Below are positions 1 to 9,807 of a DNA stretch of 64,000 nt, piece by piece. Origin of the DNA: a virus. The translations under genes and the position numbers were made by a program. A model generated the notes under the pieces. It was not told where the DNA came from. It searched no databases and was given only the letters and a program-made list of their open reading frames with translations. The DNA is taken from the IMG/VR virus record IMGVR_UViG_3300029266_001112, positions 1 through 64,000 of that record; one strand, given 5' to 3'. Numbering within the stretch: the first letter of the stretch is position 1; each line of letters begins with the position of its first letter.

Positions 1-498
1 CCAGCAGGAGTTTCTGGTGCTGTTCGATCATCTTTACAAACAACCCCCAATCCTAATATGAGAGCAATATTTAAAGCAGTTAATTTACGAGAATTTTCTT
101 GGGCATTTAAACTTATTCCAAACTCACAAGAAGAATCAGATGAAATTAGACTCATAATTAATTGGTTTAGAAAAAATTTGTATCCAGAAGGAATAGTAAG
201 AGGCAATATTACTGTTGGTTACAAATTTCCACCTTTGTTTAGGATTCATTTGCTTTATGATTCAAAGGAGATGGATGTTAAAAACGAGGCATTTAAATTC
301 AAAGATATGCATATGAAATCGTTTAATGCTACATATAACTCCGCATCTGCTGGTTTTCATCCTGGTGGTGAATTTTCTGAAGTTGATATTAGCATATCAT
401 TTGTTGAAAGTGAAACATTCACCAGACAAGATATTGATGGTGATAATCAAAACGAGTTTTCTAACTTGTCCACACACTCTAACAGAGGGGCAAGATAA
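1..498 (+). CDS. 48: Baseplate tail-tube junction protein gp48-like, C-terminal part (5' truncated by window)
   Basis: The reading frame is open from base 1, so the start lies outside the window; an internal ATG at 58 is not the true start. The visible 165 residues carry the pattern NPNM-RAIFKAVNLREFSWAFKLIP followed by an E/D-rich helix and a YPEG segment, which is the conserved C-terminal region of T4-type gp48 (tail tube cap at the top of the baseplate). The end, with SEVDISISFVESETFTRQDI, matches the beta-strand that closes this family. In T4, gp48 with gp54 terminates the hub and nucleates tube polymerisation. The stop TAA overlaps the ATG of the next gene (TAATG), implying translational coupling. 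Family assignment is from recalled consensus, not a search. Confidence 0.75.
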   Translation, partial: PAGVSGAVRSSLQTTPNPNMRAIFKAVNLREFSWAFKLIPNSQEESDEIRLIINWFRKNLYPEGIVRGNITVGYKFPPLFRIHLLYDSKEMDVKNEAFKFKDMHMKSFNATYNSASAGFHPGGEFSEVDISISFVESETFTRQDIDGDNQNEFSNLSTHSNRGAR

Positions 499-1217
499 TG
501 CCATTTTTTAATAGATTTCCAGTAGAATTTTATAACTTTGGAAACGAAGTAGAGGCATCTGTGATTCAAAACATATCTTCATATGTTGATATTATTGATG
601 AGTTGAAAAACAATGTTTCTATATATGAAAAGTACGAAATTCTTGAGGGCGAAAGACCAGATATTCTATCTCAGAAATTATATGGATCGACAAAATACTA
701 TTGGACATTTTATCTAATGAATGATAAGATTCGTAAAAATGGATTTCCAATAAGATCAAATGATCTAGTAACATGGGTAAAGAAAATACATCCAAACACC
801 AACTTGGTTACAAGAGATTACTTTTTCACTAAAATGAAAATAGGTGATAGTATTACTGGAGTAACTTCTACCACTACCGCTGAAGTTATTGATAGAGATG
901 TGAATTTAGGTCACATTGTTGTAAAGGGCGATAAATCTTTTACTGACGGTGAAACTATCCAAAAGACTGGAGATTCTACCCAATCGATAACATTACATTC
1001 ACACTCGAAAGAACACCTCGCCGCACGATATTTTACTAATGCAGCAAGTGAGCAGGTGGACATTGATCCGACAGTTGGTGGTGGATCGAATATTGAAGTT
1101 ACGAATCTTAGTTATTATCAAAAACTCAATGATGGAAACAGAGTGATTAGGATTATAAAACCAAGTTCAATTTTACAAATATACGACAACTATAAATCAC
1201 AATTGGCGGCGGTCTAA
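498..1217 (+). CDS. 53: Baseplate wedge subunit gp53-like
   Basis: This 239-residue protein matches the T4 gp53 family, a wedge protein that joins wedges around the hub. The N-terminal half has the typical layout: a short FFNRFP start, a helix with IIDELKNN, then YEILEGERPDILSQKLYGSTKYYWTFYLMND, which parallels the gp53 segment in which a ligand-like loop is followed by a YWxxxxxND motif. The C-terminal half (about residues 110-170) is a small beta-rich insertion seen in marine phage versions. It starts inside the stop codon of gp48 and is followed after 3 bases by the hub gene, consistent with one late operon. Confidence 0.82.
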   Translation: MPFFNRFPVEFYNFGNEVEASVIQNISSYVDIIDELKNNVSIYEKYEILEGERPDILSQKLYGSTKYYWTFYLMNDKIRKNGFPIRSNDLVTWVKKIHPNTNLVTRDYFFTKMKIGDSITGVTSTTTAEVIDRDVNLGHIVVKGDKSFTDGETIQKTGDSTQSITLHSHSKEHLAARYFTNAASEQVDIDPTVGGGSNIEVTNLSYYQKLNDGNRVIRIIKPSSILQIYDNYKSQLAAV

Positions 1218-1220
1218 CTC

Positions 1221-2546
1221 ATGGTAATGGAAATCGACCTAGAAGATCAATCACCATATAATTATTTTTTGAAAAATCTGGAAGTATCTGGTGAAAGAAT
1301 TTCTGGTTCGATTAATTTGAGTGCAGTTTCTATTGAAATCAAAATATTTGAAAACTTAAATAATCCATTTTTATCTGGCGAAATTGCCATATTAGATAAT
1401 GATGATCTTAATAATAGAATAGGTTTCTCTGGCACAGAAAAATTATTAATAGAGATTGAAACTACATTTGCAAATATAAAAAAGAACTTTGTCATTACTG
1501 AGGTCATTAATACTTTAAGTACAAATGGTAAAGATAAGGTAATCGTATTAAAAATATTAGAGGATGTTTCGTTTCTATCTAAGTTGCTACGGGTTTCTAA
1601 ATCATACAGCGGTTCGCCAGAGATAATAATAAAAAATATTTTGAAAGACTATCTTAATAGAGATATGCTTAATATGTCATCCCAACAACACAATGACGGT
1701 GTGATGAAAGTTGTTATCCCAAATTTAACACCTTTAAATGCTTGTGGGTGGATACAAAGACGCGCTGTTACTAAAAATGGAATGCCGTTTTATCTTTTTT
1801 CGACACTTGCAGATGATAAGATAAGATATATTGATTTGGAATCTATTCTAACATCAACACCATTAAATGCAAGTGAATCTGCATATTTTTATAACCAAGG
1901 GATTGCTAATAACGATTTAGATGTGAATGCTCAATCATATGCGATTAGCGATGTTTCGCAAACTAATGCAGAAAATACCATAATGTTATGCCAACTTGGA
2001 TTTATGTCTAGTACATATACACATATTGATACAGTAAAGGGTGATATACTGGAGCAAAAGCATGTTTTGGCAGACGTTTTTAAAGATTTAAAAGACAATG
2101 TTCTTAGATCAGGACAAACAGAAGCAGTGATTGATACTTCAAATACATTTAATAATAAAACAATTCAAGAGTATGATACGAGGCAGATTACTAGAATTAC
2201 ACCCACAAATTCATATCAAAACGAATATAAAAACTATAGTGAATCGAAAGATATTTCTTCACATATGTTAAAAGCAAAAGCAATATCTTTGAAAGGCGTA
2301 TTAAGTAAATCTCCTATAGAAATCGCAGTTCCTGGAAGAAATTTTTGCCAAACTAATAAAAATGTCAGCATTGGGAATACTATTGATCTAGACTTTTCAA
2401 ATATGTTAGCAGCAGAAACATTATATGATCCAAAAAGGTCTGGTAGTTATATTATCCATGCTGTTCGTCATGTTTTCTCTGGTGCAAAATATAAAGCAAC
2501 TGTTGGATGTAGTCGTTTGTCTCAAAGAACACCCGAAAAAGGATAA
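1221..2546 (+). CDS. 27: Baseplate hub protein, gp27-like
   Basis: This 441-residue protein is placed directly before the gp5-like gene, as expected for the hub trimer that holds the spike. The N-terminal part has NLSAVSIEIKIFENLNNPFLSGEIAI followed by a beta-rich domain; the middle has a LTPLNACGWIQRRAVTKNGMPFYLF segment that corresponds to the tube-like domain of gp27, where a multi-residue loop before KNGxPYLF is conserved. T4 gp27 is 391 residues, so this one is somewhat longer. The C-terminus contains NVSIGNTIDLDF and YIIHAVRHVF, the beta-barrel pattern of hub proteins. An alternative start two codons later (ATG 1227) cannot be excluded. Function as hub is strong by position and moderate by sequence. 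Confidence 0.7.
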   Translation: MVMEIDLEDQSPYNYFLKNLEVSGERISGSINLSAVSIEIKIFENLNNPFLSGEIAILDNDDLNNRIGFSGTEKLLIEIETTFANIKKNFVITEVINTLSTNGKDKVIVLKILEDVSFLSKLLRVSKSYSGSPEIIIKNILKDYLNRDMLNMSSQQHNDGVMKVVIPNLTPLNACGWIQRRAVTKNGMPFYLFSTLADDKIRYIDLESILTSTPLNASESAYFYNQGIANNDLDVNAQSYAISDVSQTNAENTIMLCQLGFMSSTYTHIDTVKGDILEQKHVLADVFKDLKDNVLRSGQTEAVIDTSNTFNNKTIQEYDTRQITRITPTNSYQNEYKNYSESKDISSHMLKAKAISLKGVLSKSPIEIAVPGRNFCQTNKNVSIGNTIDLDFSNMLAAETLYDPKRSGSYIIHAVRHVFSGAKYKATVGCSRLSQRTPEKG

Positions 2547-2551
2547 TTATT

Positions 2552-3433
2552 ATGCAACCACAAGACTTTTATGGTGATACTATGCGATGGTTCGTTGGCA
2601 TAGTTGAAGATAATTTAGACCCATTGAAACTTGGCAGAGTCCGGGTAAGAATACAAGGTCTCCATAGTCAAAATTTGAAAGATATTCCTTTAAACGATCT
2701 ACCATGGGCGCAAGTTATGGTTCCAACAACAGAAGGTGGTATTTCTGGAATAGGAAAAATGCCAAGACTTCAACCAGGTGCCATGGTCGTAGGATTTTTT
2801 ACTGATGGTACTAATTCCCAAAATCCACTTATTATAGGATCAATTCCTACTATGGAATCTGCTTGGCCGATGGGTACTACACATGGTTATGATGATGGAC
2901 ACATAGACAATTATAAACCAAAAGACTATTATAATGGAGAAGTTAAAAAATTAAATTTGCCAGGTGGTAGTAATCCAGAAAGATCATATCACTATTTTTT
3001 AAGTCAAGGATTTACACCAGAGCAATCATCTGGAATAGTCGGTAATTTTATGGTCGAATCTACACCGCAAATGAGTACCAAAGCGAGAAATGCTGGTGAT
3101 GGTAGAGATGGTACTGATAGTATAGGTATTGCACAATGGAACTCTGGTAGAGCAAAGGCATTACATTCTTTTGCTGAGACTAACGGAATAGTTTGGGATG
3201 ACTTAGATACTCAATTACAATTTGTTATGGTAGAGTTGGGTGGAAGTCACAACCACGTTTATACTCAAATGAAAAATGCTAAAACTATAAAAGATGCTGC
3301 TTGGGTTTGGGAAAGAAAATATGAAATACCAAAACTGGGTACACATCCAGACAGATTTAAGTTTGCGAGAGAAGTTTATGCTACTTATGTTACCACAGTT
3401 GCTAGTAATGTACCGCAAGCAGGAGAACGATAA
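2552..3433 (+). CDS. 5: Baseplate hub gp5-like protein: OB-fold plus tail lysozyme domain
   Basis: Residues about 10-105 form the gp5/VgrG-type OB-fold (MRWFVGIVEDNLDPLKLGRVRVRI, then LPWAQVMVPT, PRLQPGAMVVGFF, NPLIIGSIP). Residues about 137-285 match the phage tail lysozyme domain (Phage_lysozyme2 type): YHYFLSQGFTPEQSSGIVGN with probable catalytic Glu169 in FMVES, then SIGIAQW, and a helical end. The combined protein is expected to sit at the tip of the tail and cleave peptidoglycan during injection. In T4 the single gp5 carries OB-fold, lysozyme and beta-helix; here the beta-helix spike is a separate gene (5375-7501) and the lysozyme domain is of a different family from T4 lysozyme. Confidence 0.88.
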   Translation: MQPQDFYGDTMRWFVGIVEDNLDPLKLGRVRVRIQGLHSQNLKDIPLNDLPWAQVMVPTTEGGISGIGKMPRLQPGAMVVGFFTDGTNSQNPLIIGSIPTMESAWPMGTTHGYDDGHIDNYKPKDYYNGEVKKLNLPGGSNPERSYHYFLSQGFTPEQSSGIVGNFMVESTPQMSTKARNAGDGRDGTDSIGIAQWNSGRAKALHSFAETNGIVWDDLDTQLQFVMVELGGSHNHVYTQMKNAKTIKDAAWVWERKYEIPKLGTHPDRFKFAREVYATYVTTVASNVPQAGER

Positions 3434-5371
3434 ATGGCATTAAAAAATAGTATAGATTTCTCTCAAGTTAATCAATCATTGAATAATTTAAGAAATGTTT
3501 CCGATATTTCATCGACTTCAAATAAAATTTTAGAATCCGCAAAGAATTTGACGAATGTGAAGTCTACTACGCTTGGTAGTAAATTGGGTGAAGTTGTCGG
3601 TGGGATTCAATCCTTAGTTCAAGAAGTAGATTACCTGACGGAAAATCCTTTACTTGAAAATAAAGGAGTCGTTAGTATTACTTCAGAGGTTGAAGGTTTT
3701 TCAGATTTGCAAAAGACCCCTACCACTCCAAATAAACTAGCAACTCTTACTGGACTAACTGCTTCTGCTGCTGGAACTTCAGTGCAACTAACTCAGATAA
3801 TAAGTTCACCATCACCAGCATCCATTTCTGCTAATTTAGAGACTGTAACAGGAAAAAAACCTACCGCAAGTGCATTGACTAATCTATCTGGAAATTCTGT
3901 AGACGCATTTTCATCAGTAAATAATATGCTGAGTAATCTAAATACGGTAGCGCAAGGAATTGTTGCTATTGAAAACACGTTTAATAATACCACATCATTC
4001 TTTGACAATCAAGTAGAAAATTCTTTAGCAAAAGTGAAGGGTGGTATAATCAATAGATTGTTAGAAAATACTGACCCTGTTATCCTTAATGAAATAACTT
4101 CACTCTCAAAAGGATTATTAACCAGTGCAGAAGAATTAAAAACTTTACAATATGTTTTAGATGGAAGAAATGACAAAGTATCAATTTTAATATCTGATAA
4201 AATTTCTAAGGCGTTTCCGCTTGACAATATATCTATTTTGCAAGATGCTATCGGTATCCTAGACCCATCTATTACAAACATGGTGAATAGTGGTAGTTTA
4301 TCAGTTCAACAAAAAACTCTAGGGCATAGAATAGCAACTAAGAATGAACAAGTGTGGAAAAATCCAGATGAAAAATACATATTTACTCGAATCCATTCTT
4401 ATGAAGAAGTTGTATCTGAATTTAGAGGTGCCACAAGAGAAATAAGCGAAGTTGTAGTTCACTGGAGCGCAACATATGTAAATCAGAATATTGGTGCTGA
4501 AGAAATTCACGAATGGCATCAAGAGAAAAATTATAGTGGAATTGGATACCACTATGTTATTCGCAGAGATGGTTCATTGCAAAGAGGTAGACCTCTAAAT
4601 GAACGTGGCGCTCATGCCAAAGAGGGTGGACATAATAATTACAGTGCTGGAATATGCCTTGTTGGTGGTTATTCATGTGCAAGTGGCACTAGAAATCCTG
4701 ACCAATTTGCCAATAGTTCATCAATAAATAATGCTCAGTGGTCTACTCTGAAACATTTTTTAGGCGCATTTTACGCAGTTCATCCGGGTGGTCAAGTTTG
4801 GGGTCATCAAGATACTGATCCAGAAAATAGGATTGATCCTGGAATTTCTATGGAAAATTTTGTCTTCAAAGAGTTTGGAAAGCGAAATTTGAGTATTGAA
4901 GGCAGAAAAAAATCTATAAGTCCATCAGTAGTTGCAACTGGAAAAAGGGATACTTCAACATCAAAAGCAGTCGCCCCAGAAACTGAAGAAATTATAGAAC
5001 CAACAGCAAATGCTAGAAAAGGTCCATTTGTGGGTGATCAATTCATTGCAAAAGAATATGGATTTCCACAACATGCGAAATATCCTGAGTTTGATACTTT
5101 CTATATGGGTGAACTTTGGAAAGACCCAGCACAATACCCAGTTGGCACCAAGTTTACAGTATACGATAGTCACCATTTATATGAAAAAGGATTTGAAAAG
5201 AATATCCATCAAATCTGGGATCATGTTATCATTGATGAATTTTCACCAACTGGTAGATCATCACATGGATATAGTCCAGTTCTAGTGAATACCAGTGATC
5301 CTGAAGCAGTGAAAAGATATGCTGATTTGGAAAAATCACAAGCACCTCACGCATATTTCAATAGAGGATAG
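3434..5371 (+). CDS. Hub-associated N-acetylmuramoyl-L-alanine amidase (Amidase_2/PGRP type)
   Basis: A 645-residue protein with a long serine/asparagine-rich N-terminal region (about 1-300, probably a virion-attachment domain) and an Amidase_2 domain at about 335-475. Zinc ligands fit the family: His343 in VVHWSAT, His458 in WGHQD and Asp468 in RIDPG; GYHYVI and RGAHA are the other typical motifs. The enzyme should cut the amide bond between N-acetylmuramic acid and L-alanine. The C-terminal region (about 510-645) is not recognised. Its ATG follows the gp5 stop codon without spacing and it precedes the spike gene, so it is very likely part of the tail tip and gives the particle a second peptidoglycan hydrolase besides the lysozyme domain. 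Confidence 0.85.
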   Translation: MALKNSIDFSQVNQSLNNLRNVSDISSTSNKILESAKNLTNVKSTTLGSKLGEVVGGIQSLVQEVDYLTENPLLENKGVVSITSEVEGFSDLQKTPTTPNKLATLTGLTASAAGTSVQLTQIISSPSPASISANLETVTGKKPTASALTNLSGNSVDAFSSVNNMLSNLNTVAQGIVAIENTFNNTTSFFDNQVENSLAKVKGGIINRLLENTDPVILNEITSLSKGLLTSAEELKTLQYVLDGRNDKVSILISDKISKAFPLDNISILQDAIGILDPSITNMVNSGSLSVQQKTLGHRIATKNEQVWKNPDEKYIFTRIHSYEEVVSEFRGATREISEVVVHWSATYVNQNIGAEEIHEWHQEKNYSGIGYHYVIRRDGSLQRGRPLNERGAHAKEGGHNNYSAGICLVGGYSCASGTRNPDQFANSSSINNAQWSTLKHFLGAFYAVHPGGQVWGHQDTDPENRIDPGISMENFVFKEFGKRNLSIEGRKKSISPSVVATGKRDTSTSKAVAPETEEIIEPTANARKGPFVGDQFIAKEYGFPQHAKYPEFDTFYMGELWKDPAQYPVGTKFTVYDSHHLYEKGFEKNIHQIWDHVIIDEFSPTGRSSHGYSPVLVNTSDPEAVKRYADLEKSQAPHAYFNRG

Positions 5372-5374
5372 AAA

Positions 5375-7501
5375 ATGACAACAGAGATAGATGATATAAT
5401 TAATAGAGAAAAAAACTTTCCATTTGCAAATGCGGAGCAAGGTCTCACTAAAGGTTTTGTTGATCCCTCGAACCAGTATCCAAAAGCAAATTATAGTGGA
5501 AGAAGTTCTATAAATGAATCTGCCAGAGGTGAAAATACAAACAATTTAAGTATCAAAAATGGTATTCCAGGAAAAGGTCTGGGATATCAACCAGTACACA
5601 ATTATGATTATGGTAAAGTTCAAGTTGATGAGTCTTTATGTGGTCATGTGTACGAAGTAAATGATACGCCAGGTGGAGAGAGAATCCTCCTAAGACATAC
5701 TTGCGGTGCTGGGGTTGATATTCAACCAGATGGAACCATTGTTATTAATGCTACTGGAAACAGAGTTGATGTTGTTAATGGTGAACATACAATGACTATT
5801 GAAGGTGATGGTACAGTTTGGTATAGTGGTAATTTAAATATGACTGTAACTGGAGACTACAATTTAAACGTAAAGGGTGATTACAATATAAATGTCGGCG
5901 GCAAGAAAGTTTTAGATATAGTTGGTTCCTTTACAAAATCTGTTGGTGGTGTTATGAGGGAATATATCAAGAAATCGAAAGCATCCACAGTCCTTAAAGA
6001 ATCTACTAATATTCTGTTGGGAAATGTAACAAATGCTATCAAGGGCAGTCTATCTAATATCGTTGATGGCACTGCTGACTATTCTCATAAAGGTTCTACC
6101 ACATTTAGTTCGGAAATAGATTTAGCAGTAAGTTCTCCAAATGTTAATATGACTGCTGATGATATGACTTGTATTGGTGACACTGGGACTTTTGGTGGCG
6201 AAAATGTAATAACCTATAGTAAAAATATTTTTGTTAATGAGACTACTATTACTAAAAATTTACATATAACAAACAACGCCAAAGCAGATGGTAAATTTAT
6301 TGGTCACTTAGCAGGTAATGCCACTGGCGCTCGTAACGCAGTGACTGCTGGCACTGCTGCACTTGCTACCACTTCAGCGCAAAGCGCAGTGCCAAGTGGC
6401 ACATTTAAAACTGAAACTAGGTTTTCGGTAAATATAGATGAAACTCTACTTCCAACTGCAACAGAAATACAAAAAATACTATCAGAAAGTCGCTTCGGTG
6501 TCAGAAAATGTAGTGTTGATGCAGACGGTGGTATCACTAATTCGATAGATTTGTCCATACCAACTGGTGGCGTCACTAATAAAGACTTAACAATATCGGG
6601 TGTAAGGTCAAAACTTAAAAATTCTAATAATTTGGCAAATAGTAAGTTTGTTTTGAGGCAAGTAAGTAAGGGTGTGTTATCACCAACATATACTGACCCA
6701 GCACCTACTAGTTTGGGAAGAATGGTAAATAAGAACGAAAATACTACATCAGGATCAAGAGACATTGGACCACATGGTAGAGAGTCACGTATCACACGCA
6801 GTTTACATTCGGAAGCATCAGAAAAAGATAAACATCATCAGTTTATACCAGACCCATTATTCAATCCATCGAACCTAAAGGTAATCGATTCAAATACAAA
6901 ATTATCGAATAATACTTCAATATCAAAATTTGCATCTGCTGCGGGTGATCCAAGTACTATTGCACATATAATTAAATTAGAAGATAGACGGGCACTGGCA
7001 AGAAATCTTTTACCACATAGTAGGGTTATTGATTTTTTCCAAGGTCTTGATCAATTTAATGGATATTCTTTACATGTTGCTGAAGGGATTTACCAACCAG
7101 GTCCCTCTGAAACGATAGAAAGTGGCAGCATTACTGACTTGAAACAAACTGGTAGAGCAATAGTTTATGAATTAATTTCTGTCACAAGGGGTGAAGTTGC
7201 ACTAAGCAAAACTTATGATTTGGCAGTATATCTAAAAGATAACATTCAGTATGATAAGATGTCGTTATATTATGATAAACTAGATCCCGCTGGTTTGGCG
7301 CATCATGCTCAGATTGCAATAAGTGTTCCAGCAATTCCTTCAAATTATAAGGCGTTCTTTAAGATGGATTTAGAAACATTATGGAATAACAATGTTTTGA
7401 GTTCAACTGATCTAGTGGAAGTACCCCAAGACGAAAATCAAAAAATGGCAGATTCAATGAATATTGTTGACGCCTATGGTGAGGATTATACATCAAGTTA
7501 A
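5375..7501 (+). CDS. Central spike protein with gp5/VgrG-type beta-helix
   Basis: The 708-residue protein begins with a region leading to DTPGGERILLRH (about 98-108) and IQPDGTIVI, the pattern of the gp5/VgrG C-terminal beta-helix, followed by short strand repeats (NLNMTVTGDYNLNVKGDYNINVGG, about 153-176) typical of the triple-stranded spike. Residues about 300-350 are alanine-rich (GNATGARNAVTAGTAAL) and resemble tail-fibre chaperone-adjacent linkers. The last 180 residues form another domain with QTGRAIVYELIS and AVYLKDNIQYDKM, faintly like an M15-type peptidase fold but without visible metal ligands. It is probably the membrane-piercing needle split off from gp5. It ends just before a late promoter. 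Confidence 0.78.
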   Translation: MTTEIDDIINREKNFPFANAEQGLTKGFVDPSNQYPKANYSGRSSINESARGENTNNLSIKNGIPGKGLGYQPVHNYDYGKVQVDESLCGHVYEVNDTPGGERILLRHTCGAGVDIQPDGTIVINATGNRVDVVNGEHTMTIEGDGTVWYSGNLNMTVTGDYNLNVKGDYNINVGGKKVLDIVGSFTKSVGGVMREYIKKSKASTVLKESTNILLGNVTNAIKGSLSNIVDGTADYSHKGSTTFSSEIDLAVSSPNVNMTADDMTCIGDTGTFGGENVITYSKNIFVNETTITKNLHITNNAKADGKFIGHLAGNATGARNAVTAGTAALATTSAQSAVPSGTFKTETRFSVNIDETLLPTATEIQKILSESRFGVRKCSVDADGGITNSIDLSIPTGGVTNKDLTISGVRSKLKNSNNLANSKFVLRQVSKGVLSPTYTDPAPTSLGRMVNKNENTTSGSRDIGPHGRESRITRSLHSEASEKDKHHQFIPDPLFNPSNLKVIDSNTKLSNNTSISKFASAAGDPSTIAHIIKLEDRRALARNLLPHSRVIDFFQGLDQFNGYSLHVAEGIYQPGPSETIESGSITDLKQTGRAIVYELISVTRGEVALSKTYDLAVYLKDNIQYDKMSLYYDKLDPAGLAHHAQIAISVPAIPSNYKAFFKMDLETLWNNNVLSSTDLVEVPQDENQKMADSMNIVDAYGEDYTSS

Positions 7502-7511
7502 GTGAAAACCT

Positions 7512-7519
7512 TATAAATA
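7512..7519 (+). promoter_or_regulatory. T4-type late promoter TATAAATA before gp25
   Basis: The octamer TATAAATA followed by CTATAG matches the T4 late promoter (recognised by RNA polymerase carrying gp55 sigma). It lies in the only intergenic gap of this part of the baseplate cluster, 33 bases before the gp25 ATG, where transcription would begin roughly 12 bases downstream of the motif. Confidence 0.85.
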
Positions 7520-7544
7520 CTATAGAAAAACAAAGAGAAAATAA

Positions 7545-7988
7545 ATGGCAAAAAATTTATCACTTGAAGACAAAAATTTAGGAATATTATCTCAAATGAC
7601 AGTATTGAGTAATTCCTCCTATAGTGATATTGATTTATCATTCACCAAAAGAAAAAACGGTGATATTTTCAAAAAAAATGATGCAGCAGCAGTAAAACAA
7701 GCAGTAAAAAACCTTGTGCTGACAAATCACTACGAAAAACCATTTAATATGTTTTATGGTGGCAACGTAACGAGACTTTTATTTGATCTAGCAGATGACG
7801 TACATTCAGGTGAGGTAGAAACCCAAATAAAAGAAACTATTGAAAATTATGAACCAAGGGTGATAGTATTAAACATATCTGCTAAAATAAAAGGTCAATA
7901 TAATAGTTGCTCAGTAACTATTACTTTTCAAGTTATTAGTACTAAAGAAACGATTATATTAGAAACAGATATTGCAAGGTTAAGATAA
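7545..7988 (+). CDS. 25: Baseplate wedge subunit gp25
   Basis: The 147-residue length and the EPR motif (Glu103-Pro104-Arg105 in NYEPRV) identify the gp25 family, which is conserved across contractile systems (TssE in type VI secretion). gp25 links the wedge to the first sheath ring. The start ATG is preceded by AAAGAGAAAATAA after the late promoter. It is followed immediately by the gp6 gene, as in T4-like phages. Confidence 0.93.
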   Translation: MAKNLSLEDKNLGILSQMTVLSNSSYSDIDLSFTKRKNGDIFKKNDAAAVKQAVKNLVLTNHYEKPFNMFYGGNVTRLLFDLADDVHSGEVETQIKETIENYEPRVIVLNISAKIKGQYNSCSVTITFQVISTKETIILETDIARLR

Positions 7989-9806
7989 ATGGCAACAAAT
8001 ATTACATCGACTCAACTAGACTTCGATCAAATCAAATCGTCTTTAAAAACCTACTTTGCAAATAGTACTGAGTTTAGCGATTATGATTTTGAAACATCAG
8101 GGTTATCCAATATACTAGATGTTCTCGCATACAACACTCACTTCAATGGTTTGATAGCAAATCTTGCCACTAACGAATCTTTTTTAAACACCGCGCAACT
8201 GAGATCATCTGTGGTATCACATGCTGAAGGACTTGGTTATAGACCAAAATCGAGAAGTGCGTCCAAATCAACAATAACTGGTTCTATAGATTTATCTGGA
8301 GTTGCTGGTAGACCATCAACAACAACATTACCTATAGGTACATCATTTTCAGCATCGAATGATACATCAAATCACACATTCATTAGTAGAGAAGCAGTAA
8401 CCGCAAATGACGTAAGTGGTCTCTATACATTTGCAGATATATTGGTTCATGAAGGTACACAAAAAACAAAGACCTTTTTAGTGGATAGTTTATCATCAAA
8501 TCAAACATATATTATTCCAGATGAGAATATAGACACAAGTACGCTTGATGTTAAAGTATTCAATAATCCAACAACAAACGCCTACTCTACTTACACGTTT
8601 CTAGATGATGCAATTACAGTATCAGCAATAACCGAATACTATGATGTGAAAGAAGCACCAAACGGTCATTATGAAATTAATTTTGGCGATGGAGTGTCCT
8701 TCGGCAAATCTCCACCTGTTGGTGGAAAAATATTGGTTACATACAATATAGTTTCTGGTCCAGATGCAAATGGTTCTACAACCTTTTCTGCTGTGAGTAC
8801 TTTGGCGGTAAATGGCGTCACTTATAATATTAGTGTTGGAAAACAAATAGCGTCACATTCTGGAACAAATAGACAATCAATTGATCAAATTAAAAAACTG
8901 GCACCAATTCAATTTTCTTCTCAGCAGAGATTGGTAACACCATTAGATTATAAAGGTATGATACTATCAAAGTTTCCTAACGCAACGGACGCAGCAGTTT
9001 GGGGCGGTGAGCAAAATGTTCCAAAAGATTATGGAAAAGTGTATATGTCACTAAAGTTCCCAGAAGGAACAACGGATGCAGTAAAAACATCTACTTATGA
9101 TCAAATAAAAACTTCATTTACTGATAATTTATCTATCATGTCTATAGACAACGTATTTGTAGAACCACAGATAACATATATCGAAACGACCACAGAATTT
9201 TATTATAATGATGGGTTAACTTCATCCACATTATCAACCTTAGAAACTTTAGTTGATAGTTATATTTCTACATACTTTTCAACTAATTTGGGCAAATTTG
9301 AAAGTAAATTTAGAAGGTCTCCACTGCTAACAGGTATTGACATTGTTGACCGTTCTATATTATCATCTAAGATGGATATCAAAATCCAGCAAAGATTTTC
9401 ACCAACTTTAGGAACTAGTAAATCATATAGCATAAATTTCCCAGTTGCTATTGCTGCTTTCAACGGCACTTCACATACCATAACATCTTCGGGATTTACA
9501 TATAGAGGCAGTTCTTGTATTTTTAGAAATAAATTATCATCAAATGCGATAGAAATTTTTGTTCCTTCTACTGGAACTGTACTTGAAACTGGAATAGGTT
9601 CGTATGATAATATTAACGGAATACTCATACTTAATACCTTTGCGCCAACTACTATTGTTGGTGGTTTGGCAGAAATAAAGGTCTCAGCAGTTCCACAAAA
9701 CCAAGCAGTCGTTTCTCCTTTAAGAAATTATATACTTACATTAGATGGTGGCGCATCACGATCTTATGGTAATATAGAACATACAGATCAAAAGATAGTA
9801 TTGTAA
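7989..9806 (+). CDS. 6: Baseplate wedge subunit gp6
   Basis: A 605-residue protein with the strongly conserved N-terminus of gp6 (DFDQIKSSLKTYF, then SGLSNILDVLAYNTHFNGL and NESFLNTAQLRSSVVSHAEGLGY). gp6 forms the continuous ring of the inner baseplate and belongs to the baseplate J family. The middle contains RLVTPLDYKGMILSKFPNA, the baseplate J core, and DAAVWGGE. The ATG follows the gp25 stop codon directly. Confidence 0.93.
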   Translation: MATNITSTQLDFDQIKSSLKTYFANSTEFSDYDFETSGLSNILDVLAYNTHFNGLIANLATNESFLNTAQLRSSVVSHAEGLGYRPKSRSASKSTITGSIDLSGVAGRPSTTTLPIGTSFSASNDTSNHTFISREAVTANDVSGLYTFADILVHEGTQKTKTFLVDSLSSNQTYIIPDENIDTSTLDVKVFNNPTTNAYSTYTFLDDAITVSAITEYYDVKEAPNGHYEINFGDGVSFGKSPPVGGKILVTYNIVSGPDANGSTTFSAVSTLAVNGVTYNISVGKQIASHSGTNRQSIDQIKKLAPIQFSSQQRLVTPLDYKGMILSKFPNATDAAVWGGEQNVPKDYGKVYMSLKFPEGTTDAVKTSTYDQIKTSFTDNLSIMSIDNVFVEPQITYIETTTEFYYNDGLTSSTLSTLETLVDSYISTYFSTNLGKFESKFRRSPLLTGIDIVDRSILSSKMDIKIQQRFSPTLGTSKSYSINFPVAIAAFNGTSHTITSSGFTYRGSSCIFRNKLSSNAIEIFVPSTGTVLETGIGSYDNINGILILNTFAPTTIVGGLAEIKVSAVPQNQAVVSPLRNYILTLDGGASRSYGNIEHTDQKIVL

Positions 9807-9807
9807 A

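Noticed and set aside
4220-4225. TTGACA in the amidase gene as another sigma-70 promoter
   Set aside because: It is inside a gene with no good -10 element at 16-18 bases and no gene start following.
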